From: Amaurobius ferox
Taxonomy: Eukaryota; Arthropoda; Arachnida; Araneae; Amaurobiidae
Length of the DNA stretch: 64,000 bases
Direction of reading: 5' to 3'
Assembly (NCBI GenBank): GCA_951213105.1
Contig: OX578146.1
Coordinates: 115,854,551-115,918,550, forward strand
Below, piece after piece: positions 45,606-56,442 of this stretch. Each line of letters opens with the position of its first letter. Positions within the stretch are counted from its first letter, which is position 1. The translations under genes and the position numbers were made by a program. The notes under the pieces were generated by a model that did not search any database, was not told where the DNA came from, and saw only the letters and a list, made by a program, of their open reading frames with translations.

Positions 45606-46027
45606 TACGTTTTGTGCATTTCATGTTACTGTTTTAATAAATTTATACGATAAACATACAATAATACCTAGAGAATATCATGCACCGTTCTAAAATTAAA
45701 GTTTTTCGATTCCTAATGTAAAAAGACATATAAAATTATTATTTTACATTTTTGGTTATAGTTTTCCTATCGAAAGCAAACTTTCGGAATTTTGGAACTT
45801 TTGGAATATTCTATCATGTTTAATAAAAGTGTCTGCACCTGTATCTCGTGCGACGTTTTATCGAAACAAGAACAATAGATTTTCAGGTTCGTTTTCAACG
45901 AGGAATCGGTCGGTAGATTTATCGGGAGTGATTATAGTCGTACTTAAAGAGTGTTTCTTTTAGACATACAGCCGGGGAGACGAAGCCCCACGGAGACGAG
46001 TATTCGCCCCCCCCCCACACACCGTAG
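45606..46027. other. Intergenic stretch
   Basis: No supported feature; a C run lies near 46009. Confidence 0.4.
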
Positions 46028-46175
46028 ACATTTTATGTTAACCTAGTTTCTATTTATGTGATGCAGCATTAAGATATATTTATATAGGGCAAATAGAAAA
46101 CTTGCCCCCCCCCCCCCCTCCCCCGAAAAAAAAAATCCTTCGCGCTCCAGGTCAAAATGTCCGGAAATAAACACT
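46028..46175 (+). repeat. Dispersed repeat, copy 2 (first copy at 12683)
   Basis: ATTTTATGTTAACCTAGTTT, TTTATATAGGGCAAATAGAA, a long C run, and AGGTCAAAATGTCC, matching 12683-12830. Confidence 0.55.
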
Positions 46176-46412
46176 GTACATAAATAGCTTAAGGCTGTGC
46201 AATGTATGTCTTAAAAATTTTAAACTCATTTTATATTAAATTCCACTAGAGAAAACTCGTTGAATTTGACATGTAATATAAAGATCTACGCGTTGTTTTA
46301 ATTATGGGAGAAAATTAGGCACTTTTACTAACTTACCTTACACGGCGACTGTGTTCCAAAATGGACTTTATTTTTTATTTTGACGACAATAGATAATACT
46401 ATCTTATTTTAA

Positions 46413-46700
46413 CCTTTTCACGACTAGAGCCGGTTATATCCAGCATTCACTAAAAGTGTCACATTGGCTAGCGCCGTCTATATCCGGCATCCAGTAAATG
46501 CGTCACATTTTCTAGCAACATTTGCAGTAAGGATACGCGAATTGGACACCTCGCATTTGGCGCACATTTGTTTTCTACTTTTTTGTGGAGTATTATAGTT
46601 GAAAGTAAAGTAATTAACGTGTACGGTGTGCGCTAATGGCACGACGACCCATTCATTCATTGGTGGCATACTGATGGCTAGTTCCGCTGTCACGAAAGGG
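46413..46700. mobile_element. piggyBac-like TTAA MITE, different family
   Basis: A 288-bp element flanked by TTAA (46409-46412 and 46701-46704), with ends CCTTTTCACGAC and GTCACGAAAGGG. Near the left end a ~44-bp unit is duplicated (TAGAGCCGGTTATATCCAGC and TAGCGCCGTCTATATCCGGC). CCCTTT ends and TTAA flanks fit piggyBac. Confidence 0.75.
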
Positions 46701-46704
46701 TTAA

Positions 46705-47060
46705 ATATGTTAATCTTTGTATGAATATGCACATATTTGTGCACATCCATTTGTACAAATATAATAATTTTACAACCAATCGTTAAACATTTAATATTAC
46801 AAAATAATGTATTACCATCAGTACCATAAAAGCCACTAGCAAAAAAAGTCTTACATTTTAAACTTTACACGACATTGATATATACAGAGTTATGTGGGTT
46901 TTAATTTCAAAGCAGAACTACAAGACCATTACTAAGAACTGTAATTGTTTTATATAAATTTATTAAAGAATATTTTTCCGGAAGTTATGCTATAAAGAGG
47001 AAATTTCGTTCCTTTTTTTTCTGAAAAATTAATAAAATTGGAAGATACAATATAAGACAT
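46705..47060. other. Intergenic stretch
   Basis: No supported feature. Confidence 0.4.
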
Positions 47061-48602
47061 TGTTGGGTTGCTTTAGAATTTATGTAATTTGGGGGTTTGA
47101 AATTTACTTTTATTTATTTTTCCCTGACTCAATATTCTCAATTTGATAATATATAAATAATATTTATTGTTTTTTTCATTTTTTCTTTAAATAGAATACT
47201 TTTAATATTCTAAATTAATTTGCTTTATAATATTCTGAATTAAAAATGTTCCAATCTCTAAATTAATATTACTTTTGATTTGTAAATTTATAAAAATGAT
47301 TATTTATTTGATTCCCCTTAAAATTCCCTTTAATTTGATGCATCATTTTCCTATTTTGGTTAGAAATTCCGTTTGTTCTATAGTTTTCAGTTATTTCCAT
47401 GTATAGTGCGTTTCAAAAATTTCAGTTGCGGCCATTTTGGAATCTTGGCTTTGCGCGCATTTTACCGCGATTGATGCGACGCTTAAGTGATTTTCGCGCC
47501 TCTTCGGAATTCGTGAATTATTTTAAATTGGTTCGCGTTTTTCCGTATCGTCTGCTATCGGAGTTTTGAGCTTTAATTTTGTCAATTCTAATTTCGGTAA
47601 GCTGATTTTAATTTATGCCGGTTTTCTAAACTCTTTCGATTTCCGCATGTATAAATACGCTCGCGGAATTTTTCAGTTTCAGTTTTTTTTTTAAATTCCG
47701 TGTTTTCAGTTTGCGCGAGAAGCGCGCCGTTCACTTTTCGAATGGAACTTGTGTTCCACGCGATGGGTTTCTATGGAACATTAAGTTCTTTGCGATATTT
47801 TTTTAACACTTTTTTTTCTTTTTTAATGAAGGTTTTATTTATTTTTATGACCTAATTTATGGCGTGATTCATGAAAAAATGTGTTTTGAGAAATTTTACA
47901 TGTGCTACGCGAAAGAAGCGTCTCTGGAGTTTTCTTCCCAGCTGTTTTAAGAAGATCCAAGCGTTCCCGTTGTAGATGTTTGGCCATTTAACTGAATCTT
48001 CTCCGGAATAAAATATGGTGATCCCAAGAAAACCAGTCTGGATAATTTTTTGTCTTTCCAGTGAAACTCCGAATTTGGAACTTTTCCCCGTTTACTTTGC
48101 AGGCTATCTCCACTCTGTCTGATGACTCGGTTGGGTGAATGTAAATATTGTTTTAAACTCGAAATTTCTTAAATTCTGAACATATGATTTCTCAATATTT
48201 GAAATGTATAATTTAAATTTTATTCTTTGAATTTAAAATTCTAAACCTTTATTTCTCAGAGCAATTTTCTAAACATTCCTAAATTTATTAGAGCCAGGGA
48301 AAATTCTTAATGTTTTTAAATTTAATATTCTTTTGTTAATATTTCATGATGGGATTTAAATAGATTTTTCTAGAATAAAGTTTTTTATATAGATTCTTTA
48401 ATATTAACTAAGCTGACAAATTCTAAAATTCTAATGTCTGTGATAAATTTAATTTAAACTTATTAATTCTTCCTGATTTGCCTGCCTGTGAGCAGGGTTT
48501 TTGTAATTTGTTCTTTGAATTAATTTGAAGGTTCAATTTAATAAACTAATTTTCTTTAAACTAATTATTATGTCTTCCTTTATAATTTTACACACAATAA
48601 CA
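47061..48602 (+). mobile_element. Probable solo LTR, TGTTGGG family
   Basis: The segment begins TGTTGGGTTG and ends TTTTACACACAATAACA, giving TG...CA. It shows an LTR-like layout: TTCCCTTTAATTTGAT about 325 bp before a TATAAATA box (47650), a GC-rich segment after it (GCGCGAGAAGCGCGCC) and AATAAA near the 3' end (48539). The same landmarks in the same order and similar spacing occur in the LTR at 56443-58428. I could not find a matching 4-5 bp target duplication here (ACAT left, TCAA right), so it may be a rearranged copy. Confidence 0.5.
47650..47657 (+). promoter_or_regulatory. TATA box of the LTR
   Basis: TATAAATA followed about 25 bp later by a TTTCAGTTTCAGTTT start-like region. The call depends on the LTR interpretation. 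Confidence 0.4.
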
Positions 48603-48610
48603 TCAACCTG

Positions 48611-48731
48611 TTGAAGACCCAGACCGTCCGACTCGTCCTAAGCCGCTTGGACGTCCTAAGCCGTCGATCCGGACGTCCTAAGTCGCTTGGACGTCCTAAG
48701 CCGTCGATCAGCCGTTTGGACGACCGGGGAT
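48611..48731 (-). mobile_element. 5'-truncated SINE-1 with an internal tandem expansion
   Basis: On the plus strand it opens TTGAAGACCCAGACCGTCCG, the 3' end of SINE family 1 in reverse, then passes into repeated ACGTCCTAAGCCG units (about five) before CGTTTGGACGACCGGG. Flanking duplications ATCAACCTG (48602-48610 and 48732-48740) show it was inserted as a unit, right at the LTR end. Confidence 0.65.
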
Positions 48732-48934
48732 ATCAACCTGTGTAACAGTTACCTGCTTAATAATTACCATATTAGATGCCAACCTGCGCATTAAATAGTT
48801 TATACAACGCCGAATAATATTACGGTAGTAAGAATACGCAATTTTATAAATTTTTATCAAATCCTAAATGTATGAATACCGCGAGAACAGTATGTATTAA
48901 CTTTCAATAAATGATACTTCACTTACTTTAATGC

Positions 48935-49226
48935 CCACCTGGGAACACCGCGTGCTGTTGGTACATTTCGGATGCGGTAGCCCGGTGGTTTGCGTGCTGG
49001 ATTTGCACGCTGCCACAACTGCCGCCGTGTTCATGCGGAGTACGATCACGTTAAACATGTGGGTCCGTAAGTCCTTCCGAGAGGTTGGTGGTAGGGGAAG
49101 GAGGGTACGGTCTCCGTGGATGCCTCTCCCACTGGGTTCCGGTCTAATTTGGGTGGCACTTCCCGGCCGTCCAAACAGTTACCTTACACCTTTCTGGTAG
49201 GTCGGACTGTCTGGGTCTCAACAACA
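48935..49226 (+). mobile_element. tRNA-derived SINE, family 1 (type b, B box deleted)
   Basis: Perfect 14-bp target duplications ACTTACTTTAATGC flank it (48921-48934, 49227-49240). Compared with type a it has an extra ~40-bp 5' leader (AACACCGCGTGCTGTTGG) and lacks about 29 bp containing GGTTCGATTCC. The A-box region (TAGCCCGGTGG) and the body with (AAC)n tail are kept. The copy at 63705 shares both changes. Confidence 0.93.
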
Positions 49227-49399
49227 ACTTACTTTAATGCAATAAAATGTATTAAACATGAATATTTATTTTATATAATATAACATATTTTTAGGGCTTA
49301 TTTTCATTTCGAAAAACGGTGTTCAGAAATGTTATTCATAAGTCATGACAACGCTTCCATTACCCAGAAGGAAATAAAATGAAAAATTCCATTTATACC

Positions 49400-49988
49400 T
49401 CTACTGACAAAATACAACATTTGATTTTATTTTGTAAAAATCCGTTAATTGATATTTGGCAAATTTATCTTAATGAATATATCTCCCCTCGTACTCATGA
49501 TCCCTCTAGAGTTAATTCTTTTCTTTCAACTGTTGAAGTATGAGCATCGTCCGAAGGTACAAGGCTACCATACTAAATTCTGTTGGGTCCCAGGATATGT
49601 TGGTATCAAAGGAAATGAATTAGCAGACATTACTGCTAAATCAGCTACTCAAACTTTAAATCTGAATATTCATTTAACTGACATCAAACAATTCGTTTCA
49701 TTAAATATTCATGACAAATGGCAGTATTCCTGGAATCAGCAATGTCATAATAAATTATAGAGATAAAGCCTTAATACAAAAATGGACTGGTTTCCAATGT
49801 AGAAAACTTGATATAATTTTAACTCATTTACGCATTAGTCACACTAGTTTTACACATAGTTCTTTTCTTTTAGGAGAAATTGAACCTTTTTGTAATGTTT
49901 GTCAAACAGCAGCGAATGTAAAATATATTTTAATTACTTGTACTAACTATAAACAGTTCGTTTTAAGCATTTCAAGACTTACACTGTA
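49400..49988 (+). pseudogene. Non-LTR retrotransposon RNase H fragment, frameshifted
   Basis: From about 49550 the plus strand reads GYHTKFCWVPGYVGIKGNEL and ADITAKSA, the end of an RNase H domain (the WVPGHVGIKGNExAD signature with His replaced by Tyr). After a frame change near 49750 it continues as RDKALIQKWTGFQCRKLDII, LRISHTSFTHSSFLLGE and a zinc-finger-like CNVCQTAANVKYILITC. This C-terminal layout is common in Jockey/I-type LINEs of arthropods. The 5' part of the domain (49400-49550) is too degraded to align. It is not functional, and it belongs to a different lineage from the fragment at 37184. Confidence 0.75.
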
Positions 49989-49989
49989 A

Positions 49990-50679
49990 TTTTAGCAGAA
50001 TTGATTATCGAAAATCCTCATTTGGGGATCTTTCCGTTTTTATTGGACATCAGTTTTTACCATCTTATTTAACTTCACTTTCCATAACTTTCTATTGTTG
50101 TGTTTTATTCACACATTATCACCCTTTTAAATTATACACCTGTTTTTATTCTTTGCTAATACGAGTATCTGTATTTTAATATCATATGTCTAACACAGTA
50201 TATCCTCTTTGGATCTTATACCAAGAAACCCTAATCAACCAACCAACTTTCAATCGTTAATCCCAAACTACATATTTTAAATATACTTTTTAACTAGGTC
50301 ATTGAATCCATTATTTATATTACTTACATATTAAATCAGCTTTAATTGCATTTGAAATCATTTCGGCGATGTTGACCATTATAAATATTTTTCTTGTCCC
50401 CATCCCAAAAAATTTCATCCATCTAAACCATCTCCTGATAATCAACCATTACGGTTTTCAAATATTTGTAAAAATAGAAAATCTATCAACAGAGTTAAAA
50501 AGTGTATTCTTATTTAAAAAAATATTAGTGATGGTATTAACTGATTTACTGGTTTATGACTTACCTATGCTTTTAATTATCTTCTGATCAATAAAACATG
50601 GGTTAAATTTTAGCATTATTCTAAATTTGTTCGTAAATATTAATGTGAATAACATCTATATTTGGGGTTTCACTGCCAG
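49990..50679. other. Intergenic stretch
   Basis: The first ~200 bp may be the LINE 3' tail. No gene supported. Confidence 0.4.
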
Positions 50680-51700
50680 ATAACGGCTCGTTATGAAAAA
50701 TTCATAATAAACACTTTGGACGCTTATATCCCCGAACTTAATACATAATAATGTAAATCATTTTTCTTGTTTTGTAGGAAATCGGGTCCAGATTCAGAAT
50801 ATATAAAAACACAATTTCAATATTTTAACATTTTAAAAAATTTTTATTTTACGAAAAACTTAAAAAAGAAACTTTCTGAGCGAGTGTTTATACATTTTTC
50901 TAACTTTTACTCAAAATATATAGTAAGCTATGAAAGATAGATACAAAATAATAAACGACAAATATGTGTACTAGAAAATTTAGTATTAAAACATATATTT
51001 ATTATTGAAAAAAGCTCTTATAGTTTTCGAGTCATCGTCTTATTAAGTTGAAGAAGGTTAAAAATTTTCAGTTTTTCAAGTTTGTAATGCTAAGAAGTGC
51101 TAAGTGCTTGCAATGCTAAGTTTGCAGCTCTTTGGAAGAGCTTTATAAGTGTATATATTTAGATTTTGGATCCAGCTCTATTTTTTTTGATAAAGAAACT
51201 TAAAAAGAACTAAATTACATATACAAAATAATATTAAACTAAGAAAAAGAAAAACACTTAAAGAATTAACTTCCTAACGAGTTTTTTTTTCACATCAAAA
51301 TATCTTCGAAATTATAAAATATGGATATACATAGCAAGCAATAATTAAGAAATTTTGTTTCTACATCTATGTATGAGGAAATTTAGTTTCTACATCTATA
51401 TATAAGTAAATTTAGTTTCTACATCTATGTATGAGGACATTTAGTTTCTAAATCTATATTTTTAAAAAAAGTTCTTATAGTTTATGAGTAATCGTTTTAT
51501 CAAGTCAAAGAAGTATGAAAATTTTACGTTTTTCAAGTTTGTAATCGCAAAAACACTTTGAACAAAAGTCTTATATCTTAAAAACTAAAAGTGATGGCTA
51601 TAAACAATAGGCAAGAATTTGTAGCTCTTTGAAAGCCCCAAAAGTGTATATAATCACGTATTGGATAGAGTTCACTTTTTCCGATATTTAAAAAATTGAG
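50680..51700 (+). repeat. Dispersed repeat family C, copy 2, internally duplicated
   Basis: It follows the order seen at 23450-24060, but the block CTTATAGTTTTCGAGTCATC to CAGTTTTTCAAGTTTGTAAT (51015-51100) appears again as CTTATAGTTTATGAGTAATC to CGTTTTTCAAGTTTGTAATC (51473-51545). Within the second block, AATTTAGTTTCTACATCTAT units repeat about four times (51350-51455). Confidence 0.65.
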
Positions 51701-52524
51701 TTTTATTTCACAAAAGTTATTCACGCAAATCCATTTCGGCTCCATGGGACAGGAGCCACCGTCGAGTATTTTGTTTTTCTTTCTTTTTTACATTTTTTTA
51801 AAACTGTTTCAAACCTTTCATTCAAAATTATTTTCCTACATTTTTATATCATTTTATTTATTTTCATATTAGTATTAATTGATCTACAAATTGTATGTTT
51901 ATGTATTTATGTATATTTATGTATTTATGTGTTTATGTACTGTTTTTTTAAGTGTGTGTTTTTCCGATCGTTCATTGTAACTGCTCTACGCCCTTTGGTT
52001 GATCTAGGTTGCCTGGGAAATAAATAAATAAGATAACAATGAACTCAGCTGCACAAAATAGTAGAAGGACAGAATTGCAAAAAGTCCCACGAAAACGGCA
52101 ATTGCTATAGCTAGGGAATACAGTGCCCAGAGTGCGTCCTCCCGAGTTAAGGAAATCCTCAAGTTCGAATTTTCATTCCATCAAAGCCCCAGCCATAGGG
52201 ATGTGTTCAAGAATATATTCACAATGAAGAGTCCAAGGATTACCTGCTAAACAAAAACACCAGTTACGATGATTTTGGGCACATATTCAGAATCAGGTGC
52301 GCTCCGGCACCTGAAAGAATTCAGTACTTACAGTGATGAGAGGAATCCATCAGCCTGTAATGGCAGCAATAACATTTGTTGCAATCCGCCCTATGGCGGA
52401 CAAAAACGTATTTATTATTTTTATGGCTGCGAAAAATGTCTATGAAAATTTCAACAATAATTTTTAACATTTTTCATACGAAGCAAACGGGGATAAACTT
52501 CAAAAATAATACCTAGTAAGTTAA
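51701..52524. other. Intergenic stretch
   Basis: No gene. GTATTTATGT repeats at 51895-51945. A ~60-codon open run with complex composition lies at about 52080-52258 on the plus strand (SPTKTAIAIAREYSAQSASS onward); it is unrecognised. Confidence 0.35.
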
Positions 52525-52536
52525 TAACACAACATG

Positions 52537-52821
52537 TTGTTGTTGATACCCAGACCGTCCGACCTACCAGAAAGGTGTAAGGCAACCGTTTGGACGGCCG
52601 GGAAGTGCCACCCAATTTAGACCAGAACCCAGTGGGGGAGGCATCCACAGGGACCGTACCCTCCTTCCCCTAACACCAACCTCTCGGAAAGACTTACGGA
52701 CCCACATGTTTAACATGATCGTACTCCGCGTGAACACGGCGGCAGTTTTGACAGTGGCGGGAATCGAACCCGGGCCTACCGAGTGCAATTCCCGCGCGCA
52801 AACCACTGGGCTACCGCGTCC
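52537..52821 (-). mobile_element. tRNA-derived SINE, family 1 (type a)
   Basis: Minus-strand copy with (AAC)n tail at 52537 and the B box (GGAATCGAACC in reverse) near 52759. It is flanked by perfect 12-bp duplications TAACACAACATG (52525-52536, 52822-52833). Confidence 0.95.
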
Positions 52822-52979
52822 TAACACAACATGTGCACTTTTTATTCTCACGAACTTAAAATTTTGAAAATAATCCTTTATTCTATTATTTCTCCACTTG
52901 ATATATAAAAAAACATATTAACCAACACGAAATGCCGTCATATACATAAATCTCGCTCTTCCGAAAACAAATTAAATAT

Positions 52980-53160
52980 ACTTTTATATTGTAAAGATGA
53001 TTGAAAATTCTAGAAGTTGAAAGTATGGTTTTTGTGAGAGTATGGCAAAAATGATGAATGAAACAATGCCCTGGATGCAGATTTGAATGAAGAAAAAGTT
53101 GAATTACTTTACAAATATGTCTGAGAGCAATATTTATTCTAAAATGAAAGAGAAACTTTC
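52980..53160 (+). repeat. Dispersed repeat shared with 18.6 and 19.8 kb
   Basis: TATGGCAAAAATGATGAATG, AACAATGCCCTGGATGCAGA and TTTGAATGA parallel GTGACAGAAATGAAAAACAA, CTAATGCCTGAGATGCAGAT at 19760 and AACAATGCCCTAGATGCACA at 18635. Confidence 0.45.
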
Positions 53161-54466
53161 CATTGTCTTCAATTTATGGAATGTTGTATGAAATTGGAGT
53201 GCGTATTGAGTAATGCAATGAAAAGTTTGAAGTATTGTTCGATCGATTTCAAAATATATTTATAAAGTGAAGGTATTGAACACAAGAAGCCGACTATTGA
53301 ACACCGACCTTTCCTAGATCACAAAAATTTCGAATTCCGCATTGGCGCATGCCGGCTATTGCGAGGATGTCTGTTTCGTTTCCCGCATAAGAGGGGGGGG
53401 GGGGCGCCCTGCGTGGCTGCGTGCCTGTAGTGGTTCAAAATCCCTTTTAAACTAAAGCTACCGGTATAAATAATCGCAAGATGTGACAAAAATGGCTCTG
53501 TATACCGAATTTTTACTGCCTTTTAAAAAATCAATGTTTTCTACATAACAAACATAATATAAAATGAAAAAACATTACAAAAACTGGCAAAATTCTTAAT
53601 TTCATATTAATTTCAGCTTCATTTATCCATTTACTATTTTATATTTACGAGCAATTTCGTTCGACATTTTGGAAATGGTCCCAGATAAGAGTAATAATGA
53701 TTAAATTTCGCATGAAATTTGGTAGCTCACACAATACTGCACGGATGAAACTGAAATTTTGAATACAGATGTTTCAGGCGCAGCTGCATCGAAGGGTGCC
53801 AAAAATAATAGCTGTTTCTACTCATAAATTTTGTGAAGATTGATTTAATAATTAATGATAAATATTTCAAACATGTTTGAGTATTAAAATTTATATGAAT
53901 TTTGTTTGTGTTCTTTAGTAGAAAAGTATGCAGAAACAATTTCCCCGGAAAACTGATTTATTGCGAATATACATATCCCAAAAACTGGAAAACCAAACAT
54001 ATTTAACATTTGGATCAGCAAATTTCAAACACTTAAAAACAGGTGAAAAATACTTTTAAAATGGTAAACTGTTTTAGTTTAATCCGCTGAAAATCTTCTA
54101 AAGAATCTAAATATGAAATGGTCCATAGGGGGTTGACAATTTTGGAGTTAGTGCCAAAATTACTATGAACGGTTTTTTTCTGAGATGTAAATTGTGGATT
54201 TATTTACAGCTATATGTGGCAATAGCTTGTGCTGTGTTCAGCCACCGTCTCTGATCGAAACAGGTGTCTTCATCTCTCGATTAAAATGACGTATACAGTG
54301 AGTTGTGGAAGTTTCTCCTTGTTCTCACATCATTGCAAAGAGCCCTTTTCCGTTCTACTGACCATTGAATAATATAATGGCACATGTATGACAGCCTCAT
54401 ACTGTTACAAAAGGAAATGCAAGTATTTTTCATGAAATTCATAACCATCTCCACAACTATAAAAAA
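53161..54466. other. Intergenic stretch
   Basis: No gene supported. A run of about 12 G lies at 53393. Confidence 0.4.
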
Positions 54467-55302
54467 TCTGATGTGAGCAACACATGACTTTCCTTATATA
54501 ATGCAATGAATTTACTACTTTTACAGTTAAAAAAATGTTATTCTTATAGTAGATACTTATATTCTTTCCAAGACATCGAATTTTCTTCAATTAGTCGTCA
54601 TTTTGATTGATTTAGCGTCATTTTTATACATTTGGCGAGATTTTTGTTAATTTGGCAATACTTAAAAAAGTCACTAAGTTGGCGACATTTCGCCAAATTC
54701 GTCGCCAAAATTTCGCCAAGCGTTATGGACGAAGAAATAAGTTATTCTTACAGCAGATAAATAACTATTGGCTTTCAAATACAAAAGTATTACTCAAAGT
54801 ATATTTTTTCATGAATGGAACGAGCTAGATCCACGAGAATGATGTCACCCAATTTATCTCATGGTGTTACACCTGAAAAGTGAACATGTTTCTCAATAGG
54901 AAATATTTTTTTTTATTTTATGACTTTTGATAATTTTTTTGAAAAATGTGCAATATCTCGAGAACGGTGCTAGAACTGTGCGAGAACTGATATCTGAAAA
55001 ATGTGCAATATCTCGAATTCTAAAATTTATGTCAATCGTTTTCTAATGAAAAATTACATAAGAAATGTCTATTTGCGTAACTTTATTAGCGGTTTTGATT
55101 TTTTGACGAATTTTTCAAAATTTCACTCAAAAATTTAGGCGGGTTCTGAACACTCGATTGCGTATAAAAACAATAGGCTTCCAGTGTTTACGAATTGTGA
55201 TTTTTATACCAAATTTCTTTCGAATCGGTCCATTCGTTCGTCAGTTATCGTCTCCACAGACTCACTGACAAACACACACAGACTTTCACACACACACACA
55301 TA

Positions 55303-55338
<36 letters not shown>

Positions 55339-55470
55339 GACATCACTTCAAAAATGTTTGATTTGTGATTCAGGGATGCTTGAAACGTGCTCTCCCGTCG
55401 AAAACTCGAATTCGAATTTTCGACCCCGTCACAATACTTTCCTTATACATTATGTATATAAGGAAAGTAA
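54467..55470 (+). mobile_element. Rep-A element, copy 4
   Basis: Full-length: starts TCTGATGTGAGCAACACATG, has a short internal duplication around 54950-55015 (GTGCAATATCTCGA twice), (AC)n at 55263-55336, and the 3' hairpin ending GGAAAGTAA. Its 3' end faces that of copy 5 across 66 bp. Confidence 0.8.
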
Positions 55471-56442
55471 TAATAAAATACGTAAGTGTTCAACATGAGG
55501 CTAGACTGACGATTCTATTGGTTTTTCTGCGTTTTATTACTTTCCTTATATACATAATGTATAAGGAAAGTATTGTGACGGGGTCTAAAATTCAAATTCG
55601 AGTTTTCGACGGGAGAGCACGTTTCAAGCATCCCTGATCACGAAACAAACATTTTTGAAGTGATGTCTGTGTGTGTGTGTGTGTCAGTGAGTCTGTGGAG
55701 TCGATAACTGACGAACGAATGGACCGATTCGAATGGAATTTGGTACAAAAATCACAATCCGTAAACACTGGAAGTCTATTGTTTTTATGCGCAATCGATT
55801 GTTTAGAACACCCCAAAATTTTCGAGTGAAATTTTGAAAAAATCGTCAAAAATCAAAACCGCTAATAAAGTTACGCAAGTAGACATTTCTTATGTAATTT
55901 TTCATTAGGAAACGATTGAAATAAATTTTGGAACGCTAACATGAACCGTTCTCGAGATATTGCACATTTTTCAAAAAAATGATCAAAAAGTTATATAAAA
56001 TAAAAAAAAATATTTCCTATTGAGAAACATGTTCACTTTTCATATGTAATACCATGTGATAAATTGGGTGACATCATTCTCGTGGATCTAGCTCGTTCCA
56101 TTCCTGAAAAAATATACTTTGAGTAATACTTTTGTATTTGAACGCCAGTAGTCATTTATCTGCTGTAAGAATAACTTATTTCTCCGTCCATAACGCTTGG
56201 CGAGATTTTGGCGACGAATTTGACGGAATGTCGCCAACTTGGCGACAATTTTAATTGTTGCCAAATTAACAAAAATCTCGCCAAATTGATAAAAATGACG
56301 CTAAATCAATGAAAATGACGATTAATTGAAGAAAATTCAATATCTTGGAAATAATATAAGTATCTACTATAAGAATAACGTTTTTTTAACTGTAAAAGTT
56401 GTAAATTCATTGCATTATATAAGGAAAGTCATGTGTTGTCCA

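Noticed and set aside
48931..49200. Conserved peptide frame running through several SINE-1 copies (also 52564-52851 and 61405-61647)
   Set aside because: The frame is open because the SINE body is GC-rich and the copies are near-identical. It is a non-coding retroposon and the frame extends into unrelated flanks.
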